Positions 1-9,209 of a DNA stretch of 64,000 nucleotides are shown here, in pieces. A program made the translations under genes and the position numbers. The stretch comes from Paracoccaceae bacterium. Lineage in GTDB: Bacteria > Pseudomonadota > Alphaproteobacteria > Rhodobacterales > Rhodobacteraceae. Location: the NCBI GenBank assembly GCA_013214575.1, contig JABSSD010000082.1:30665-94664 (forward strand). The letters run 5' to 3'. How positions within the stretch are numbered: the first letter of the stretch is position 1; each line of letters opens with the position of its first letter. Below the pieces are notes generated by a model. That model was not told the DNA's origin. It saw nothing but the letters and a program-made list of their open reading frames with translations, and did not search any database.

Positions 1-472
1 GGTTTGACAGGATCAATTCTGGCACCCCGGCCTCAATCAGCGAGGCAACCACCGCCCGACAGGCCCCGCCAGCCCCCAGAACCACCGCCGGGCCCGATTT
101 CGGATCCCAGTTCGGCGCCGCCTGATGAAGGTTGGTGATAAATCCATAGCCATCCGTATTGTCGGCCAGGATCGTGCCGTCTTTGCGGAAAATCAGCGTA
201 TTCGCCGCACCAATCAGCGTTGCCCGATCGGTGACCTGATCGGCAATCGACATCACTCTCTCTTTATGAGGAATGGTCACATTTGCACCGACAAAACCCA
301 TCTTGGGCATCGATCTGATCACCTCTTCGAGATCCGCAGCTTCAACATGCATCGGAATATAGTGGCCAGAGATGCCGTAGGTGTTCAACCAATAGCGCTG
401 AAGTTGGGGTGATTTTGAATGGGCCACCGGGCAGCCAATCACCGCAGCCAACGGAATTATAGCGTCACTCAT
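1..472 (-). CDS. aroE: Shikimate dehydrogenase, N-terminal part (cut by window edge)
   Basis: Catalyses NADP-dependent reduction of 3-dehydroshikimate in the cytoplasmic shikimate pathway. Only about the first 157 codons are inside the window; the 3' end lies to the left. Visible motifs are the shikimate-binding SKSP (residues about 19-22), NVTIPHK with the catalytic lysine near residue 70, NTDG near 105, and the NADP-loop start GAGGA. The ATG at 472 overlaps the maf stop codon by 4 nt (ATGA), so the two genes are translationally coupled and transcribed leftward, away from the proposed origin. Identification is firm; completeness cannot be judged. Confidence 0.95.
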   Translation of the reverse strand, partial: MSDAIIPLAAVIGCPVAHSKSPQLQRYWLNTYGISGHYIPMHVEAADLEEVIRSMPKMGFVGANVTIPHKERVMSIADQVTDRATLIGAANTLIFRKDGTILADNTDGYGFITNLHQAAPNWDPKSGPAVVLGAGGACRAVVASLIEAGVPELILSN

Positions 473-1068
473 TGTTCGATCATCCCCTGCAGTGCCAAAA
501 AGTTGATAATTTCCATCAGGGGCAATCCCAAGACGTTAAAGTAGTCGCCGTCAATGGCTGAGAACAGCCGGACGCCTTCTTCTTCCAGTTTATAACCGCC
601 AACAGCCTGTCGTATACTGTCCCAGTTGCGGGTGACATAGGCCTGTAGATAGGCATCCGAACTGTGCCGCATCTGCAGCCGCACCCGGCCAACATGTCGC
701 CAGATCACCTCACCGTCACGACAGATCACTGCGGCGGACAACAACATATGCCATTTTCCCCGCATGGCTGTCAGTTGCGCCAGCGCCTGATCCGGGCTTG
801 CTGGCTTTGACAGTAAGCTGCCCTCAAAGTCCAACACCTGATCACAGCCTAAAACCAACGATCCAGTGGATTTGGAGCTGACGTTTCGCGCTTTCAACGC
901 GGCCAGGGCTTCTGCAATATCACGCGGCGATGCCCGCTGGCCCAACAGGGCAGTTTTCAGCTCCGGCTCATCTACCTCCGGATATCGAACCTCAAACGCA
1001 ATCCCCGCCTGACGCAACAAGTGCGCCCGAATGGCTGACCCGGAGGCAAGAAGGATGTGGGTAGACAT
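469..1068 (-). CDS. maf: Maf family nucleotide pyrophosphatase
   Basis: Cytoplasmic house-cleaning pyrophosphatase that hydrolyses non-canonical or modified nucleoside triphosphates. The 199-residue length fits the family. The N-terminal LASGSxxRxxLLxxAG motif is present, and GCDQV (about residues 73-77) carries the conserved acidic residue. The GCDQV form resembles the YceF branch (7-methyl-GTP) more than the YhdE branch (dTTP/UTP), but substrate assignment from this alone is inference. It overlaps aroE by 4 nt and is the first gene to the left of the proposed replication origin, a common alphaproteobacterial arrangement. Confidence 0.93.
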   Translation of the reverse strand: MSTHILLASGSAIRAHLLRQAGIAFEVRYPEVDEPELKTALLGQRASPRDIAEALAALKARNVSSKSTGSLVLGCDQVLDFEGSLLSKPASPDQALAQLTAMRGKWHMLLSAAVICRDGEVIWRHVGRVRLQMRHSSDAYLQAYVTRNWDSIRQAVGGYKLEEEGVRLFSAIDGDYFNVLGLPLMEIINFLALQGMIEQ

Positions 1069-1476
1069 GTGGAAAACCCTTAGGAAAAGTTTCGGATGGT
1101 TTTGGGATGGTTTGTATGGAAATCACCGCCAAAGCAAGCTTTTGGGGTTTTTCCAATATCTCGGAAAAAAGCCGGCAGATTCGCCCTTTGAGGATAAGGA
1201 TAACTTCAATCCTTGGGATATCGCAGCCATCCCAAAGTACCCACCATGTTATCCCCACGGTAACCTTGGTTAACAAAACCCTAGCACCCTTATTTCTATG
1301 GGCCGGCCAGAATTCATCCCAGAACCAAGCCGAATAACTGGAAACTTATCCATACTGGGGATAAGCCGGTGGGTGACTCACTTATCCACCGGATTCATGG
1401 GGCACTACTAAAACATCATCCTTACTTATAAATCTTATATTTATAGGAAGCCCCTGCCAGCCCGAGGAAAACCGAG
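1069..1476. other. oriC: Candidate chromosomal replication origin (oriC)
   Basis: This 408-bp gap separates leftward maf from rightward hemJ-rho-parAB, so genes on both sides run away from it. It holds several DnaA-box-like 9-mers: TTATCCCCA at 1249-1257, TTATCCATA at 1346-1354, the reverse copy TGGGGATAA at 1356-1364, TTATCCACC at 1382-1390, and two reverse GGATAA cores at 1192-1203. An AT-rich stretch at 1421-1445 next to the hemJ start could be the unwinding element. GGATGGTTT is directly repeated near 1094-1115. In alphaproteobacteria oriC commonly lies near hemE/maf and close to parAB. Short reading frames here show no protein-like features and are ignored. No GC-skew or binding data were available. 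Confidence 0.68.
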
Positions 1477-1932
1477 ATGGATTTGAGTGATATCCTGTTC
1501 AGCCTCTACCCATATGCTAAGTCACTCCACATCATGGCGGTGCTCAGCTGGATGGCTGGTCTGTTTTATCTTCCACGGCTGTATGTGTATCACGTGGAGC
1601 AGGCCCAGAAGGTCCAGCGCTCCATACCGATCTTCCTGATGATGGAGGACAAGCTGCTGCGCCTGATCATGCGCCCTGCGATGATTGTGACCTGGGGGGC
1701 CGGGCTGCTGATGGTGTTTACCCCCGGGGTGGTGGACTGGAGTGACATCTGGCCTTGGACAAAAGGCGCATCGGTTATTGCAATGACCGGGTTTCACCAG
1801 CTTCTTCAGGCGCGCTATCGCGACCTTGCTGCCGGCCAGAACAACCTCACAGGGCGCCAGTACAGGCTGCTGAACGAGATCCCGACACTATTGATGGTCA
1901 TCATTGTTGTATCGGTGGTTTTTAAATTCTGA
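1477..1932 (+). CDS. hemJ: HemJ-type protoporphyrinogen IX oxidase
   Basis: Membrane enzyme oxidising protoporphyrinogen IX to protoporphyrin IX, the next-to-last haem step. The 151-residue protein has about four hydrophobic segments, an early KSLHIMAVLSWMAGLFYLPRL stretch with the conserved histidine and tryptophan, and the RPAM...TWGAGL segment typical of the UPF0093/HemJ family. The start is preceded by GAGGAAAA at a good distance. It is the first rightward gene after the proposed origin and precedes rho. Other haem genes in the window (hemW, hemH) are not adjacent. The HemJ family assignment is strong; enzyme activity is inferred from family. Confidence 0.88.
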   Translation: MDLSDILFSLYPYAKSLHIMAVLSWMAGLFYLPRLYVYHVEQAQKVQRSIPIFLMMEDKLLRLIMRPAMIVTWGAGLLMVFTPGVVDWSDIWPWTKGASVIAMTGFHQLLQARYRDLAAGQNNLTGRQYRLLNEIPTLLMVIIVVSVVFKF

Positions 1933-1940
1933 GGCAATAT

Positions 1941-1969
1941 TTGACTCCCTCGGAACGACCGCATATGTA
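1941..1969 (+). promoter_or_regulatory. Sigma70-type promoter upstream of rho
   Basis: TTGACT (1941-1946) and TATGTA (1964-1969) are separated by exactly 17 bp. They lie about 90 bp before the chosen rho start, leaving a leader that includes a small ACCCG/CGGGT hairpin near 1984-1995. Match to consensus is good but no transcription data exist. Confidence 0.55.
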
Positions 1970-2059
1970 ATCCTCCAAAGCGGACCCGTCCGGGTTAACG
2001 TGTTTTCCATTCTTCAGTGACACCGCATCCCGATTTGGGTGCATAAGGGCTGCATCAAT

Positions 2060-3331
2060 ATGACCGTCGAAACTCTGAGTCTTGCCATCCTAAAGGCAAA
2101 AAGCCCGAAATTACTTCTGGCGATGGCCGAAGAGCTGGAAATCGAGAACGCCTCGACCATGCGCAAGGGCGAGATGATGTTCCAGATTTTGCGGGAACGC
2201 GCCGATGAAGGCTGGGAAATCTCTGGTGACGGCGTGCTGGAGCTGCTGCAAGACGGTTTTGGCTTCCTGCGCTCGCCGTTGGCCAATTATCTGCCGGGCC
2301 CGGATGATATCTATGTGTCGCCCGAAATGATCCGCATGCACTCTTTGCGCACCGGTGACACCATTGATGGGGTCATGAAGGCGCCGCAAGAGGCTGAGCG
2401 CTATTTTGCCCTGACGACGGTTACACTGATCAATTTTGAGGACCCCGAAAAGGCCCGTCACAAGATTGCCTTTGATAACCTCACGCCGTTGTATCCAGAT
2501 GAACGACTGAAGATGGAGGTCGAGGATTCGACTCGCAAAGACAAGTCAGCCCGTGTGATTGATTTGGTGGCGCCAATTGGTAAAGGTCAGCGTTCATTGG
2601 TTGTGGCACCGCCACGGACCGGTAAGACGATGATCCTGCAAAATATTGCTCACTCGATCGAAAAAAATCACCCCGAGTGTTACCTGATTGTGCTGTTGAT
2701 TGACGAGCGTCCAGAAGAAGTCACCGACATGCAGCGCTCGGTGAAAGGTGAAGTTGTATCGTCCACCTTTGACGAACCCGCCACACGCCACGTTGCCGTT
2801 GCCGAAATGGTTATCGAAAAAGCCAAACGTCTGGTCGAGCATAAACGAGATGTAGTGATTCTTCTCGACTCGATCACAAGACTTGGTAGGGCATTTAACA
2901 CTGTTGTGCCATCCTCGGGCAAGGTTCTGACCGGTGGTGTCGATGCCAACGCGCTGCAGCGGCCCAAGCGATTCTTTGGTGCCGCCCGAAATATCGAAGA
3001 AGGTGGCTCTTTGACGATCATCGCCACCGCCTTGATCGACACTGGATCCCGCATGGATGAGGTGATCTTTGAGGAATTCAAAGGCACCGGTAACTCCGAA
3101 ATTGTGCTGGATCGCAAGATTGCTGACAAACGGGTGTATCCGGCCATCGATATTCTCAAATCCGGCACCCGCAAAGAAGAGCTGTTGGTCAATAAGGTCG
3201 ATTTGACCAAGACCTTTGTTCTGCGTCGGATCCTGAACCCAATGGGGCCAACGGATGCGATTGAGTTCCTGCTGTCCAAGCTGAAGCAAACCAAGTCGAA
3301 CAGCGATTTCTTCGACTCGATGAACACCTGA
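2060..3331 (+). CDS. rho: Transcription termination factor Rho
   Basis: Hexameric RNA helicase/ATPase that ends transcription at rut sites. Starting at ATG 2060 gives 423 residues beginning MTVETLSL, the usual family start; a frame extension to 2039 adds seven unlikely residues. Domains in order: N-terminal helical segment ([22 protein letters not shown]), an OB-fold RNA-binding domain at about 55-130 with DGFGFLRS, the Walker A APPRTGKT near residue 183, [11 protein letters not shown], and the C-terminal LRR-like secondary RNA-binding segment. It stands between hemJ and mnmE as in many alphaproteobacteria and has its own candidate promoter. Confidence 0.97.
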   Translation: MTVETLSLAILKAKSPKLLLAMAEELEIENASTMRKGEMMFQILRERADEGWEISGDGVLELLQDGFGFLRSPLANYLPGPDDIYVSPEMIRMHSLRTGDTIDGVMKAPQEAERYFALTTVTLINFEDPEKARHKIAFDNLTPLYPDERLKMEVEDSTRKDKSARVIDLVAPIGKGQRSLVVAPPRTGKTMILQNIAHSIEKNHPECYLIVLLIDERPEEVTDMQRSVKGEVVSSTFDEPATRHVAVAEMVIEKAKRLVEHKRDVVILLDSITRLGRAFNTVVPSSGKVLTGGVDANALQRPKRFFGAARNIEEGGSLTIIATALIDTGSRMDEVIFEEFKGTGNSEIVLDRKIADKRVYPAIDILKSGTRKEELLVNKVDLTKTFVLRRILNPMGPTDAIEFLLSKLKQTKSNSDFFDSMNT

Positions 3332-3359
3332 TCAGGCTGGCAGCACGAAAGGCCAAACC

Positions 3360-4646
3360 ATGGATACGATCTTTGCTTTGGCCTCGGCTCAGGGCAAGGC
3401 AGGAGTAGCGATAATCCGCGTGTCTGGGCCTTTGGCTCATGAGGCCGGCGCGCGGCTGTCTGGCGATATATTACCACCTCGCGGCACCACCTTGCGTCTA
3501 TTGCGTGACGAAAATAATGAGCCGCTGGATCAGGCTTTGGTGCTGACTTTCTTGGCGCCAAACAGTTTTTCCGGTGAAAATACCGTTGAATTTCAAGTAC
3601 ATGGCAGTATTGCCGTAATTTCCATCCTGTTAGATACGCTGTCCAAAATTGACGGACTACGGTTGGCAGAGCCTGGAGAATTCACCCGACGGGCCTTGGA
3701 AAATGGTAAACTTGACCTGGCCCAGGTCGAGGGATTGGCGGATCTGATTGATGCTGAAACCGAGGCCCAGAGAAAACAGGCTCAAACTGTTCTGCGTGGC
3801 GAATTGGGGCAGCTTGCTGAGCGGTGGCGACGGGATCTGATACGCGCCGCTTCGCTGATCGAAGTAACCATTGATTTTGCTGATGAAGATGTGCCCGTTG
3901 ACGTAACGGGTGAGGTGTCAGCGCTTTTGTCAGGCGTCCAGAAAGACCTAGAACACGAAACCAAGGGCGTGGTGATAGCTGAGCGCATTCGCAACGGGTT
4001 TGAGGTTGCCATTATCGGCGCGCCAAATGTCGGAAAATCCACTCTGTTGAACGCCCTGGCCGGCCGAGAGGCGGCAATTACCTCTGAATATGCCGGCACC
4101 ACACGCGACGTGATAGAAGTTCGGATGGATCTGGCCGGCTTGCCCGTTACCCTGCTTGATACGGCCGGCCTGCGGGAAACCGAGGATCATGTTGAGGGAA
4201 TGGGAATCGCCCTAGCGCGCAAGCGAGCTGAAACTGCAGATTTGCGGGTATTTCTGGTGGAGCCTGGCGACACTCTGGATGTGAAAATGCAGGCTGGCGA
4301 TATTCGATTATTGCCAAAGGCCGATGAACGCCAAGATGCCAAAAATGCAATTTCCGGACGGACAGGGCAGGGCATTGATCAATTGGTGTCCCATATCTCT
4401 GAGGTTCTCAAATTGCGCTCGGCGGATGTGGGTATCGCAACGCGTGCGCGCCACCGCGAGACAATGAATGCGGCTTTGTCGAGCCTTTCCGATGCTAGAA
4501 ATATTCTTCAGAAAGGCCCGGGTTTTTATGATATTGCTGCAGAAGATATGCGATCAGCAATCCGGTCCCTGGAAATGTTGGTGGGACGAGTCGGTGTCGA
4601 AAGTCTTCTGGATGAGATTTTCTTGAGTTTTTGCATTGGAAAATAG
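3360..4646 (+). CDS. mnmE: tRNA modification GTPase MnmE
   Basis: With MnmG it installs the 5-carboxymethylaminomethyl group on U34 of certain tRNAs. The 428-residue protein starts [23 protein letters not shown], typical of the tetrahydrofolate-binding N-terminal domain. The G domain begins at about residue 220 with GAPNVGKST, followed by the TTRD and DTAG motifs. The chain ends FCIGK, the catalytic CxGK of the family. The partner mnmG begins 4 nt downstream, so the complex is produced from one operon. Confidence 0.97.
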   Translation: MDTIFALASAQGKAGVAIIRVSGPLAHEAGARLSGDILPPRGTTLRLLRDENNEPLDQALVLTFLAPNSFSGENTVEFQVHGSIAVISILLDTLSKIDGLRLAEPGEFTRRALENGKLDLAQVEGLADLIDAETEAQRKQAQTVLRGELGQLAERWRRDLIRAASLIEVTIDFADEDVPVDVTGEVSALLSGVQKDLEHETKGVVIAERIRNGFEVAIIGAPNVGKSTLLNALAGREAAITSEYAGTTRDVIEVRMDLAGLPVTLLDTAGLRETEDHVEGMGIALARKRAETADLRVFLVEPGDTLDVKMQAGDIRLLPKADERQDAKNAISGRTGQGIDQLVSHISEVLKLRSADVGIATRARHRETMNAALSSLSDARNILQKGPGFYDIAAEDMRSAIRSLEMLVGRVGVESLLDEIFLSFCIGK

Positions 4647-4649
4647 GGA

Positions 4650-6533
4650 GTGTTTCACGTGAAACATTCGGGTTATGACGTGATTGTTGTTGGCGGCGGG
4701 CATGCCGGCACAGAGGCTGCACACGCTGCTGCCCGCATGGGTGTGAAAACGGCGCTGGTTACCCTGCATAAAAGAGACATAGGCGTAATGTCATGCAATC
4801 CGGCGATTGGAGGCCTTGGTAAGGGCCATCTGGTCCGCGAAATAGATGCCTTAGACGGAGTTATGGGGCGCGTTGCGGATAAAGCAGGCATTCAGTTTCG
4901 ATTACTCAATCGGCGCAAGGGTCCAGCTGTCCAAGGGCCCAGGGCCCAGGCTGATCGGGTAATCTATCGTGCCGAAATGCTCAAAATCACTGAATCTCAG
5001 GAAAATCTAACGATTATCCAAGGCGAAGTGATTGATTTTTTGATGATTGGCCAAAATGTGACCGGTGTGATGCTGAGCGATGGCTCAGAACTACCCAGCC
5101 GTGCAGTTATTCTCACTTCTGGAACCTTTTTGCGGGGTGTTATTCACATCGGCGATATCGCCAAGCCCGGTGGTCGAATGGGGGATAAACCGTCCGTAAA
5201 ACTGGCGACCCGATTGGATGACTTTGATCTGCCGCTGGGCCGGCTAAAAACCGGCACACCGCCGCGGTTGGACGGGCGGACAATCAACTGGGCCGGACTG
5301 CAAAGCCAACCAGGAGACGACGACCCGACATTATTTTCCTTTTTGTCGACAAAAACCCTGGCGCCTCAGGTGTCTTGTGGGATCACCCATACAAATGAGC
5401 ATACCCATCAAATTATCCGGGAAAACCTGACACGATCGGCGATGTATGGCGGTCACATCGAGGGCGTGGGACCACGCTATTGCCCGTCAATCGAAGACAA
5501 GGTTGTTCGCTTCGCGGAAAAAACATCTCATCAAATTTTCTTGGAACCGGAAAGCGCAACTGGCCATACGGTCTATCCAAATGGAATTTCCACTAGTCTC
5601 CCTGAGGATGTTCAAAATGACTATGTGCACTCAATAGTAGGGCTTGAAAACGCCAAAATTCTGCAACCCGGTTACGCAATTGAATATGACTACGTTGATC
5701 CAAGGTCATTGTCCCTAGATCTGTCTCTGAGGACGGTTCCAGGGCTGTTCCTTGCTGGTCAGATCAACGGCACTACTGGCTATGAGGAGGCGGCGGCACA
5801 GGGCCTGGTGGCCGGTCTCAACGCGGCCCGTCTTTGTTTGGGGCATGAGCCGGTGATCTTTGGCCGGTCAAATAGCTACATTGGTGTTATGATTGATGAT
5901 TTAACCACCAATGGAGTTACCGAACCTTACCGGATGTTTACGTCCAGGGCAGAGTTCCGGCTTTCATTGCGAGCAGACAATGCAGATCAAAGACTGACAC
6001 CTTTGGCAATATCCCTTGGCTGCTGTAGCGAAAAACGGAAAGCCTTTTTCCTGTCAAAAACTGAAAAGCTGGTGGAAGCTCGGGGTCTTTTGAACCAAAA
6101 TTCCTACACACCAAAGCAGATAAGCGAGATTGGAATTCGGATTAGCCAGGATGGTAATCGCCGTAGTGGACAAGATGTGTTGGCGTTTCCGGACGTGGTA
6201 TTCGAGGACCTCCTGCCACTTATTCCTGAATTGGAGGTTGTCAATAATGATATACGGCGTCAGGTTGAACGTGACGCGCTGTATGCCCATTATATTGACC
6301 GGCAGAATCGAGAAATATCAGCCATGAAGAGAGATGAGGCCTTTGTTATTCCAACCGACTTGGATTTTTCAAGTATTTCGGGACTTTCCAATGAGCTGCA
6401 GGTTAAACTTCAAATGACCATGCCACATGATTTGGCGCAAGCAGCCCGAATTGACGGTATGACGCCGGCCGCGCTGGCCTTGCTGCTTGCACGCCTGCGT
6501 CGGGACGGTAAACGGCTAGGTCAACAGTCATGA
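4650..6533 (+). CDS. mnmG: tRNA uridine-5-carboxymethylaminomethyl synthase MnmG (GidA)
   Basis: FAD-dependent partner of MnmE in wobble-uridine modification. The 627-residue protein begins with a GTG codon; its first residues MFHVKH are encoded by a parS site (4651-4666), then follows the FAD-binding [19 protein letters not shown], which carries a redox cysteine, is near residue 50, and [16 protein letters not shown] lies in the C-terminal half. The length is normal for GidA. The stop overlaps the rsmG start (ATGA). The GTG start is favoured because it keeps the Rossmann motif at the usual distance, although the upstream ribosome site (GGGAG) is very close. Confidence 0.96.
   Translation: MFHVKHSGYDVIVVGGGHAGTEAAHAAARMGVKTALVTLHKRDIGVMSCNPAIGGLGKGHLVREIDALDGVMGRVADKAGIQFRLLNRRKGPAVQGPRAQADRVIYRAEMLKITESQENLTIIQGEVIDFLMIGQNVTGVMLSDGSELPSRAVILTSGTFLRGVIHIGDIAKPGGRMGDKPSVKLATRLDDFDLPLGRLKTGTPPRLDGRTINWAGLQSQPGDDDPTLFSFLSTKTLAPQVSCGITHTNEHTHQIIRENLTRSAMYGGHIEGVGPRYCPSIEDKVVRFAEKTSHQIFLEPESATGHTVYPNGISTSLPEDVQNDYVHSIVGLENAKILQPGYAIEYDYVDPRSLSLDLSLRTVPGLFLAGQINGTTGYEEAAAQGLVAGLNAARLCLGHEPVIFGRSNSYIGVMIDDLTTNGVTEPYRMFTSRAEFRLSLRADNADQRLTPLAISLGCCSEKRKAFFLSKTEKLVEARGLLNQNSYTPKQISEIGIRISQDGNRRSGQDVLAFPDVVFEDLLPLIPELEVVNNDIRRQVERDALYAHYIDRQNREISAMKRDEAFVIPTDLDFSSISGLSNELQVKLQMTMPHDLAQAARIDGMTPAALALLLARLRRDGKRLGQQS
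4651..4666. promoter_or_regulatory. parS: parS centromere site 1
   Basis: The 16-bp palindrome TGTTTCACGTGAAACA matches the canonical chromosomal parS perfectly. It is the ParB loading site used for origin segregation. It lies inside the first codons of mnmG, about 3.3 kb upstream of parB and about 3.2 kb from the proposed oriC. Confidence 0.93.
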
Positions 6534-7147
6534 GAGAGCAGAACTTACTCGCCCAGCTTAGTGTTTCACGTGAAACAATGGAGCGACTTGAAATATTTGA
6601 ACAAGTGCTTCTCAAATGGAATCCAAAGATAAACCTAGTTTCACGCGCCAGTCTCAACAACTTGTGGACACGCCATATTATTGATTCTATTCAGGTCTAC
6701 CGCAGTGCGAAGGCGCCAGATCATTGGCTTGATATCGGCAGCGGCGGTGGATTTCCTGGTTTGATCGTCGGAATTATGGCGGCCGAGGAAGCCCCCAATA
6801 CTATCGTGACGCTGATTGAAAGCGACCAGAGGAAATCTGTATTCCTGCGCACGGCGGCACGGGAATGTGGCATTAAGATCAATGTTCTCAGTGAGAGAAT
6901 TGAACATGTCGATAGGCTCGCGGCAAATATATTATCTGCGCGCGCTTTGGCGGATCTTAACACCTTGTTGGGTTTTGCGGATCACCATCTGGATGAGGAT
7001 GGAATTGCGTTGTTCCCCAAGGGGGTGACCTGGAAAAAAGAACTGGAAGAGGCACGTCAGAATTGGCGTTTTGAGGTGGATCCGATTAAAAGTTTGACTG
7101 AACCCGATGCCGTCATTTTGAAAGTAAGGGGAGTGGCCCGTGCCTGA
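6530..7147 (+). CDS. rsmG: 16S rRNA (guanine-527-N7)-methyltransferase RsmG (GidB)
   Basis: S-adenosylmethionine-dependent methyltransferase modifying G527 of 16S rRNA. The 205-residue length is normal. An N-terminal helix with [15 protein letters not shown] is followed by the SAM-binding loop [11 protein letters not shown] near residue 68 and [11 protein letters not shown]. It overlaps mnmG by 4 nt and parA by 8 nt, indicating tight coupling in the mnmG-rsmG-parA-parB operon. Residues SVSRET near the N-terminus are encoded by a second parS site. Confidence 0.95.
   Translation: MREQNLLAQLSVSRETMERLEIFEQVLLKWNPKINLVSRASLNNLWTRHIIDSIQVYRSAKAPDHWLDIGSGGGFPGLIVGIMAAEEAPNTIVTLIESDQRKSVFLRTAARECGIKINVLSERIEHVDRLAANILSARALADLNTLLGFADHHLDEDGIALFPKGVTWKKELEEARQNWRFEVDPIKSLTEPDAVILKVRGVARA
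6562..6577. promoter_or_regulatory. parS: parS centromere site 2
   Basis: A second perfect TGTTTCACGTGAAACA, 1.9 kb from the first, lies inside the rsmG coding sequence where it encodes part of SVSRET. It sits about 1.4 kb upstream of parB. Two perfect copies so close to parAB confirm this as the origin-proximal segregation region. Confidence 0.93.
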
Positions 7148-7949
7148 TCTGTCTCGCCCATCTGGGCCTCGCATTATTGCGATCGCAAACCAGAAAGGGG
7201 GGGTGGGGAAGACCACCACCACCATCAATCTGGCAGCCGCCCTGGTGGAATCTGGCCTGCGTGTTCTTGTGGTCGACCTGGATCCCCAGGGCAATGCCTC
7301 AACCGGCCTGGGAATCGATAGCGCAGATCGAAACCTGACAACCTATGATCTTTTGATTGGCGAGACGCCGCTAAAAGACGTGATCCGCACAACCGGGATT
7401 GAAGGTCTTTGCATTGTGCCGGCAACGGTTGATTTGAGCTCGGCTGATATTGAACTGATCGCCAATGAACGGCGTAGTTTTCTGCTGCATGACGCGCTTC
7501 GCCAGACCGACATGGACGAATACGACTGGGACTATGTCTTGATTGACTGCCCGCCGTCGCTAAATCTTTTGACAGTGAATGCAATGATTGCGGCGCATTC
7601 AGTGTTGATTCCGCTGCAAAGTGAATTTTTTGCGCTGGAAGGGGTGTCGCAGCTGATGATGACAATCCGGGATGTGCGGCAAACGGCTAATTCTGAATTG
7701 CGGATAGAAGGCATCGTGCTGACGATGTACGACAAGCGCAACAACCTGTCTCAGCAAGTGGAGCAGGACGCACGCGATAATCTGGGGGACCTGGTGTTTG
7801 AAACCAAGATTCCCCGTAATGTCAGGGTGAGTGAGGCGCCATCTTATGCGCTTCCGGTGTTGCAATACGATCCGAACTCACAGGGGGCCCTGGCTTATCG
7901 CTCGTTGGCGGTTGAGTTGATTAGAAGACATCAAAGACTTGCAGCATAA
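7140..7949 (+). CDS. parA: Chromosome-partitioning ATPase ParA (Soj)
   Basis: Deviant Walker-type ATPase that moves the ParB-parS complex during chromosome segregation. The 269-residue protein starts with GTG and shows the deviant Walker A KGGVGKTTT at residues 20-28, the A' motif VVDLDPQGNAS, and Walker B VLIDCPPSL. The GTG lies 8 nt inside rsmG. A 17-nt gap separates it from parB. The length and the absence of an N-terminal helix-turn-helix fit chromosomal rather than P1-type plasmid ParA. Confidence 0.96.
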   Translation: MPDLSRPSGPRIIAIANQKGGVGKTTTTINLAAALVESGLRVLVVDLDPQGNASTGLGIDSADRNLTTYDLLIGETPLKDVIRTTGIEGLCIVPATVDLSSADIELIANERRSFLLHDALRQTDMDEYDWDYVLIDCPPSLNLLTVNAMIAAHSVLIPLQSEFFALEGVSQLMMTIRDVRQTANSELRIEGIVLTMYDKRNNLSQQVEQDARDNLGDLVFETKIPRNVRVSEAPSYALPVLQYDPNSQGALAYRSLAVELIRRHQRLAA

Positions 7950-7966
7950 CCAGGGGAGAACGAACT

Positions 7967-8860
7967 ATGACGATTAAAAAGGGTAAACCCCGTGGTCTCG
8001 GGCGTGGATTGTCTGCGCTGATGGCAGATGTGAACCTGCAACCGGTTGCTTCTGCTGAAAGAATGCCGCGGAACACCGAAGTGTTTGTACCTATTGAGAA
8101 AATCGTGGCCAACCCTGAGCAGCCACGGCGACATTTTGTGCAGGTTGACCTTGATGATCTGACCGCATCGATCAAGGAAAAAGGCGTTCTTCAACCGCTG
8201 ATCGTGCGGCCGCGGGATGGCGGCATGTATGAGATTGTTGCTGGGGAGCGGCGCTGGCGGGCGTCTCAGGCGGCCCAGCTGCACGAAGTTCCTGTTCTTG
8301 TGCGGGATTATTCTGACCTTGAGGTGATGGAAGTTGCGCTGATTGAGAACATTCAGCGCGCAGACCTGAATGCTCTTGAAGAGGCGCAGAGCTACAAGCT
8401 TTTGATGGAAAAATTCGGCCACACCCAAGAGAAAATGGCCGAGGCACTGGGCAAGAGCCGCAGCCATATCGCTAATCTGGTACGCTTGCTTCATCTGCCT
8501 GATGACGTGCAACTACTTGTTCAGGAACGAAAGTTGTCGGCAGGCCATGCGCGGGCACTGATTACCTCGGACAATGCGTCGGAGTTGGCGAAGAAAATCG
8601 TCAAGGGTGGATTGTCGGTTCGCGCAACCGAGATTTTGGTCAAGAAAGATGCGGTCGGCGACACGCCACGTGCGGCAAGAGCGCCGAAAAAGCGGCCTGA
8701 GAAGGATGCTGATACGCGGGCATTGGAAACTGACCTGTCAGCTATTATTCGGATGCCGGTGTCAATTGATCATAAAACCGGCGGCGAAACCGGGACCGTT
8801 ACCATATCTTATGAAAACCTGGATCAGCTTGATAATCTATGCGGCGTCCTTAGCCGCTAG
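7967..8860 (+). CDS. parB: Chromosome-partitioning protein ParB (Spo0J)
   Basis: CTP-dependent DNA clamp that loads at parS and spreads over nearby DNA. The 297-residue protein starts KKGKPRGLGRGLSALM, the usual ParA-stimulating tail. IVANPEQPRR and the CTP-pocket motif GERRWRAS (near residue 93) follow. The central helix-turn-helix includes LGKSRSHIANLVRLLHLP (about 160-180), then a variable linker and a short dimerisation domain. Both recognised parS sites lie upstream in the same operon. The 3' end overlaps the convergent DUF454 gene by 11 nt. Confidence 0.96.
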   Translation: MTIKKGKPRGLGRGLSALMADVNLQPVASAERMPRNTEVFVPIEKIVANPEQPRRHFVQVDLDDLTASIKEKGVLQPLIVRPRDGGMYEIVAGERRWRASQAAQLHEVPVLVRDYSDLEVMEVALIENIQRADLNALEEAQSYKLLMEKFGHTQEKMAEALGKSRSHIANLVRLLHLPDDVQLLVQERKLSAGHARALITSDNASELAKKIVKGGLSVRATEILVKKDAVGDTPRAARAPKKRPEKDADTRALETDLSAIIRMPVSIDHKTGGETGTVTISYENLDQLDNLCGVLSR

Positions 8861-9203
8861 GGCGGGTCCAGATGAAGATCAGGACGCCGCTGAGTACAAC
8901 GGATTGAATGGCCAGAATATGGCCCGGAGCGCCTAGGATAAGAGACAAAAGAAATACGGCGGCAATCGACAGGGTTGCCGCCTTTTTTGCGCCTGGACGA
9001 ATGGCGCGGTGCTCATTCCAGTCCACAATCATTGGACCAAAAAGAGCGTGAGCCAGTATCCAGCTGTGCAGCCGTTCGGAAGAATTCGCAAAGAAGAAGG
9101 TGGCGAGCAACAGGAAGGGAACCGTGGGGAGCAGCGGCAGCACAACGCCGACGATGGCCAGAGCCACACAGATAAGTCCCAGTCCGGCATATATATATCG
9201 CAT
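8850..9203 (-). CDS. DUF454 (YbaN-like) small inner-membrane protein
   Basis: A 117-residue protein with three hydrophobic stretches, starting MRYIYAGLGLICVALAIVGVV. The LPLLPTVPFLLLATFFFANSSERLHSWIL region is typical of the DUF454/YbaN family, whose biochemical role is unknown. It is convergent with parB and overlaps its last 11 nt, and lies 6 nt downstream of hemW, so it is probably the last gene of the leftward rph-rdgB-hemW unit. Only the family can be stated. Confidence 0.82.
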   Translation of the reverse strand: MRYIYAGLGLICVALAIVGVVLPLLPTVPFLLLATFFFANSSERLHSWILAHALFGPMIVDWNEHRAIRPGAKKAATLSIAAVFLLSLILGAPGHILAIQSVVLSGVLIFIWTRPSG

Positions 9204-9209
9204 TGCTAC

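Noticed and set aside
992..1337. Short frames on both strands across 992-1337
   Set aside because: Fall within maf start and the origin-like region; no ribosome site or protein-like sequence.
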